DNA of 21,647 nt from a virus, in the IMG/VR virus record IMGVR_UViG_3300046511_000086, positions 1-21,647 of that record. The stretch is one strand, 5' to 3'. Positions 19,008 to 21,647 of the stretch are shown one piece after another. Both the position numbers and the translations under genes were made by a program. Under the pieces are notes generated by a model that was given only the letters and a program-made list of their open reading frames with translations, was not told the DNA's origin and ran no database searches. Every line of letters starts with the position of its first letter. Positions within the stretch are counted from its first letter, which is position 1.

Positions 19008-20739
19008 CCTTGCTGTAACAAGCAGCCCAGTTGATTCCGGGCTTACTGGCCCCGCAGGTGATCCGGACTCCCCTCCACTCGAAGGTGAGGGCTTGCTGAA
19101 TGTGCTCGCTGATTTCGTCAACACGACTTGAGGGTACACTACAGACCACTTCATCGTGGACCACCGCACGGAGCATGGGGTGGATCGCGGGGTCCAGGCG
19201 GAGCAGGCCCTCGCACATCAGGTCCCTGGCCCCTCCCTGGCCCATCAGGGCCGGCGCCTGCGTGTGAGACCTGTTCGGGTCGCATCGCATCGTGCGGCCG
19301 AAGCCGTTGTCCAGGAGCGCTCCGGAGGACCCGTACGCACGCCACTCCTCGCGCTTGCTGCACAGCACGGGGAACCGGTGGGTCATCTGCGTATCGAACT
19401 GCTGCGCAACCTGAGGGTCCACACCGGACCTGATCAGGCCGTTGACGCTCATCCCGTAGTTCCAACCGTGGCCGCAGCGCTTGGACTTGTCCCGCCAGTC
19501 GCCATCGCTGCGACCGAAGACCAGCATGGCAATCTCGCTGTGCGCGTCCCGGCCCGGCTCGAAGAGCTTCATGTACTCCGTGTCCTGGGACAAGGCAGCG
19601 ATGGCGCGCATGTCGACCTGGTCGAGGTCGAAGGAGATCAGGACGTGACCGGGCTCGGGGAGGAAGACCGCGCGCTGGGCCACCTTCTTCTCACCGCGCT
19701 TGCCGATGTTGGTGAGGCTTGGCCGGGTCATGGCCCAGCGACCGGAAGCCTGATCGGCACCGATACCGCCGTGCACCCTGTCCTCGATCAGGTGGTTCTG
19801 GATCTCCTGATACTTCGCGGTGACGCCGGCGACCTCCGTCATCAGGGCGAGGATTGATGCCGCCTCGGTACTGATTCCGGGGCGGTTCCCCAGTTCCGTC
19901 AAAGCGGCACCGGAGACCGAAACCTGCCCGTTCGGGTGTGCCTCTGTCGGCTTGGTCATGACCGGGGCAATGCCCTGGCTGGCGAGACCCTCCGCGAACC
20001 ACTCCTTACCCGCCTTGGAGCCCAGCGGGGCCTTGCCCCCGGTCCGGGGGAGGCCGTAGCCGTCGTGCAGGGACTCCAAGGCGGACAGGCGGTGCTCCTC
20101 CTCGATACGCACACGGTCTGCGAGGAGTGGAACGTCAATCCGCCAACCGTTGAAGGTCATGCGGTTCTGGATCGAGACCACACGCATCTCACGGCGCGCG
20201 TACGGGGTCAGCGCCGGCTTCAGTGCCTCGTACACCGCCCTGGTCGCGGACAGGTCGCCTCGGAGGTACGCCCGGTAGTCGGGATCATCCACGGGGATCC
20301 TGTCGTATCCGCCGTGACGGGCAGCGAGGCCAGCCAGGTCATCGGTCTTCCCAGGGACGCCCACGCGTGCCGCTACGGCGTCCAGGGAGTAGTAGCCGGG
20401 TGTAGACCAGGGCTTCTGTCCGCGGGCTCCCGGAGGATCCGCCAGACGGGCCAGCACCATGGTGTCGACGGCTCCTTCCGACAGCTTCGCGTAGTCCCCG
20501 CCCTCATGACGTGCCAGGGCGGGGATGTCGAACGCGAGGATGTTGTGGCCGATCTTGACGTCTGCCTCCGCGAGAGTCTGAACATACTCCCGCTTCATGC
20601 CGGGTCCGGCCAGGATGGATATGCCTCCGTGCGGCTTCTGGATACCCAGGAGCCGGACGAACGGGCCCTCGTGGTTGCCCTTGTACAGCTGGTCTGCGGA
20701 CGCGCCTTCGAGGTCGAAGACGAGTTCCACGGGCGCCAT
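19003..20739 (-). CDS. Family A DNA polymerase with 3'-5' exonuclease
   Basis: A 578-residue protein, MAPVELVFDLEGASADQLYK. Exo I is D9/E11 (VFDLEG), Exo II GHNILAFD (N66, D71) and Exo III YLRGD (Y158, D162). Polymerase motif A is SFDLDQVDMRAIAAL (D371), motif B R416-DKSK-RCGHGWNYG with K420 and Y428, motif C VVHDEVV (H528, D529, E530). All catalytic carboxylates are present. At the O-helix position that is usually Phe or Tyr (Taq F667) there is H424. No 5' nuclease domain is present, so the length is right for an exo-pol phage replicase. The ATG is one base after the preceding stop, and the end overlaps the HNH gene. Confidence 0.95.
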   Translation of the reverse strand: MAPVELVFDLEGASADQLYKGNHEGPFVRLLGIQKPHGGISILAGPGMKREYVQTLAEADVKIGHNILAFDIPALARHEGGDYAKLSEGAVDTMVLARLADPPGARGQKPWSTPGYYSLDAVAARVGVPGKTDDLAGLAARHGGYDRIPVDDPDYRAYLRGDLSATRAVYEALKPALTPYARREMRVVSIQNRMTFNGWRIDVPLLADRVRIEEEHRLSALESLHDGYGLPRTGGKAPLGSKAGKEWFAEGLASQGIAPVMTKPTEAHPNGQVSVSGAALTELGNRPGISTEAASILALMTEVAGVTAKYQEIQNHLIEDRVHGGIGADQASGRWAMTRPSLTNIGKRGEKKVAQRAVFLPEPGHVLISFDLDQVDMRAIAALSQDTEYMKLFEPGRDAHSEIAMLVFGRSDGDWRDKSKRCGHGWNYGMSVNGLIRSGVDPQVAQQFDTQMTHRFPVLCSKREEWRAYGSSGALLDNGFGRTMRCDPNRSHTQAPALMGQGGARDLMCEGLLRLDPAIHPMLRAVVHDEVVCSVPSSRVDEISEHIQQALTFEWRGVRITCGASKPGINWAACYSKD

Positions 20740-20740
20740 G

Positions 20741-20926
20741 TCAGGCCACCCCCGCGAACCAAAGGATGTGGACGACGACAGTCACGACAAGCCACAGGAC
20801 GGCCAGGATGATCACGCCGAATGAGGCGTAGTCGCCCCACCACTGGAAGGCGTACGGGTACCTGTCCTCCGCCCACCGGACGAACCACATGGGCACGAAC
20901 CGCATCGGGTCCTTCGTGGGCTCCAT
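20741..20926 (-). CDS. 61-residue single-span membrane protein
   Basis: The ATG follows the lipoprotein stop by one base. The N-terminal half is aromatic and charged (MEPTKDPMRFVPMWFVRWAE, then YPYAFQWWGDY). Residues ~36-60 form a strong membrane span (FGVIILAVLWLVVTVVVHIL). The gene lies between a lipoprotein and the DNA polymerase and is tightly coupled to both. It may anchor a complex to the membrane or take part in exclusion of other phages. It does not look like a standard holin, which usually has two spans or a charged C-terminus. Confidence 0.75.
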   Translation of the reverse strand: MEPTKDPMRFVPMWFVRWAEDRYPYAFQWWGDYASFGVIILAVLWLVVTVVVHILWFAGVA

Positions 20927-20927
20927 G

Positions 20928-21350
20928 TCAGGCCACCCCGAGTGCCACTAGGCGCACGAGCAGCGAGTTGAGAGTGAACCTCGCGTCGGACAGATCGTTG
21001 GACACGGCGGAGGGGTTCCCTCGGGAGGTGTCCTTCGACGCGTCCATGTAGTCGGCCAGGATCGCGCTCCACTCAGCCTGGGCAATCGGGTCCGGCATCG
21101 GACGGAACGTGCTGCCGCTGATCGAGTCTTCTTTGAGCAGGGCGGGGTTAGCGGGGAGCTTGCGGAGATCGTCGGTGATGTCCTGGACCAGCGTGGAACC
21201 GCCGTGCTCGGACCAGGCCTGCATCTGAACCTTCATGGTCACAGGGCTGGGACCGGGGGCGGGGCGCGGGGTGGCCTCCGGTCCGCATGCGGCCACGGCG
21301 AGGCCGGCTACGGCCAGGGCGAACGGGAAGAGTGCTGCGGTGCGATTCAT
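20928..21350 (-). CDS. Phage-encoded lipoprotein
   Basis: A 140-residue protein from the ATG at 21350 (AAGGCAGG upstream). The frame is open further upstream, but that part is a shadow of the previous gene. MNRTAALFPFALAVAGLAVA then AC forms a signal peptide with lipobox V-A-A-C (Cys22), followed by a Pro-rich linker (GPEATPRPAPGPSPV). The mature part (MKVQMQAWSEHGGSTLVQDI; FTLNSLLVRLVALGVA) is helical. It should be exported and lipid-anchored on the outer face of the cytoplasmic membrane. Phage lipoproteins often block entry of related phages; that role is an inference. The downstream membrane protein is coupled to it. Confidence 0.8.
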   Translation of the reverse strand: MNRTAALFPFALAVAGLAVAACGPEATPRPAPGPSPVTMKVQMQAWSEHGGSTLVQDITDDLRKLPANPALLKEDSISGSTFRPMPDPIAQAEWSAILADYMDASKDTSRGNPSAVSNDLSDARFTLNSLLVRLVALGVA

Positions 21351-21373
21351 GATGAGCCTGCCTTGGTTGTCGA

Positions 21374-21647
21374 TCAACGGGGGACGTCGGTGAATGCTTG
21401 TTCCAGGATCTCCGACGGGTACATCTTCACGCTCCCGACGCGGGAGTCTTGGCAGTGACCGGGGGTCACGCCCTGCACGGTGCACAGAGCCGAGGCGCGC
21501 TTACCGACCCGGGAGAGGTACGCGCGTTCCGTACGGAGATCGTTGCGCTTGGCGTAGGCGAGAGCCGTGAACCAGTCGTAGCGGCTCTCGATACCCGCGA
21601 TCTTCGCCTCCGCAACATCCTGACGGAGGGACAAGGCCGTCTGCTCG
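21374..21647 (-). CDS. Partial protein at the right edge, C-terminal part
   Basis: The frame is open to the edge, so the start is probably outside the window; a TTG at 21634 is only the first possible start seen here. The visible part (SLRQDVAEAKIAGIESRYDW; RTERAYLSRVGKRASALCTV) begins with a helical, charged stretch. It has two Cys (ALCTVQGVTPGHC) 11 residues apart, which could form a disulfide if exported. It ends EILEQAFTDVPR. It precedes a lipoprotein gene by 23 bases and may work with it outside the cell. No family recognised. Confidence 0.6.
   Translation of the reverse strand, partial: EQTALSLRQDVAEAKIAGIESRYDWFTALAYAKRNDLRTERAYLSRVGKRASALCTVQGVTPGHCQDSRVGSVKMYPSEILEQAFTDVPR

Noticed and set aside
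19020-19169. An ATG at 19169 or 19154 as the true HNH start
   Set aside because: It would overlap the polymerase coding region by about 150-166 bases, the added N-terminus is low-complexity Ser/Pro/Gly and no ribosome-binding site precedes it; kept only as a less likely option.
1-21647. tRNA genes, CRISPR arrays, insertion sequences, integrase or attachment sites
   Set aside because: I looked for cloverleaf ends, regularly spaced repeats, transposase or integrase motifs and terminal inverted repeats and saw none; the two HNH-family genes are the only mobile-type elements.

Overview
This window is a high-GC, densely packed stretch of a tailed double-stranded DNA phage. Every gene I can support lies on the minus strand, so transcription runs from position 21647 towards 1. 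Evidence for a phage: a terminase pair, an HK97-type portal, a ClpP-like prohead protease and an HK97-fold capsid protein, followed by connectors, tail tube, a frameshifted tail chaperone and a tape measure. The tape measure and the long non-contractile tail layout point to a siphovirus. The host is inferred to be an actinobacterium, probably Streptomyces or a relative. That rests on GC content, frequent GTG starts with GTGA/ATGA overlaps, small zinc-ribbon proteins of a type common in actinophages, and a lipoprotein signal. I cannot name the species.

Layout in transcription order. (1) 21647-18528: a partial gene at the edge, a lipoprotein, a one-span membrane protein, a family A DNA polymerase with proofreading but no 5' nuclease domain, and an HNH endonuclease overlapping the end of the polymerase gene. 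(2) 18399-16172: a run of very small genes around a PD-(D/E)XK resolvase-like nuclease and an XRE-type helix-turn-helix protein. Several encode only 26-79 residues, and many starts overlap the preceding stop. Two pairs of neighbours share repeated 3' ends. The run ends at a perfect 23-bp hairpin. (3) 16068-8780: the packaging and head module: terminase small subunit, three micro-genes, terminase large subunit, a 40-residue zinc protein, a membrane protein, a portal fused to a ParB-like domain and a four-cysteine domain, the protease and the capsid protein. (4) 8736-5465: an endonuclease VII-type HNH gene whose ribosome-binding site lies inside a 15-bp hairpin, then six small genes that look like capsid decoration, head-fibre or other virion components. 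(5) 5352-1: head-tail adaptor, neck/tail-completion protein, tail terminator, a membrane/zinc protein, the major tail protein, a linker gene, a shorter tail-protein paralogue, tail chaperones G and GT joined by a CCCTTTG slip site, and the first 339 codons of the tape measure.

How the genes work together: TerS and TerL package DNA through the portal. The protease matures the capsid. The connector genes cap the head and join it to a tail tube built around the tape measure with help from G/GT. The polymerase, resolvase and HTH protein belong to replication and regulation. The two HNH-family genes sit at gene junctions, as free-standing homing-type endonucleases often do. The least explained parts are the micro-gene run with its repeated gene ends and shared zinc motif, the portal fusion, and the hairpin-masked endonuclease start.
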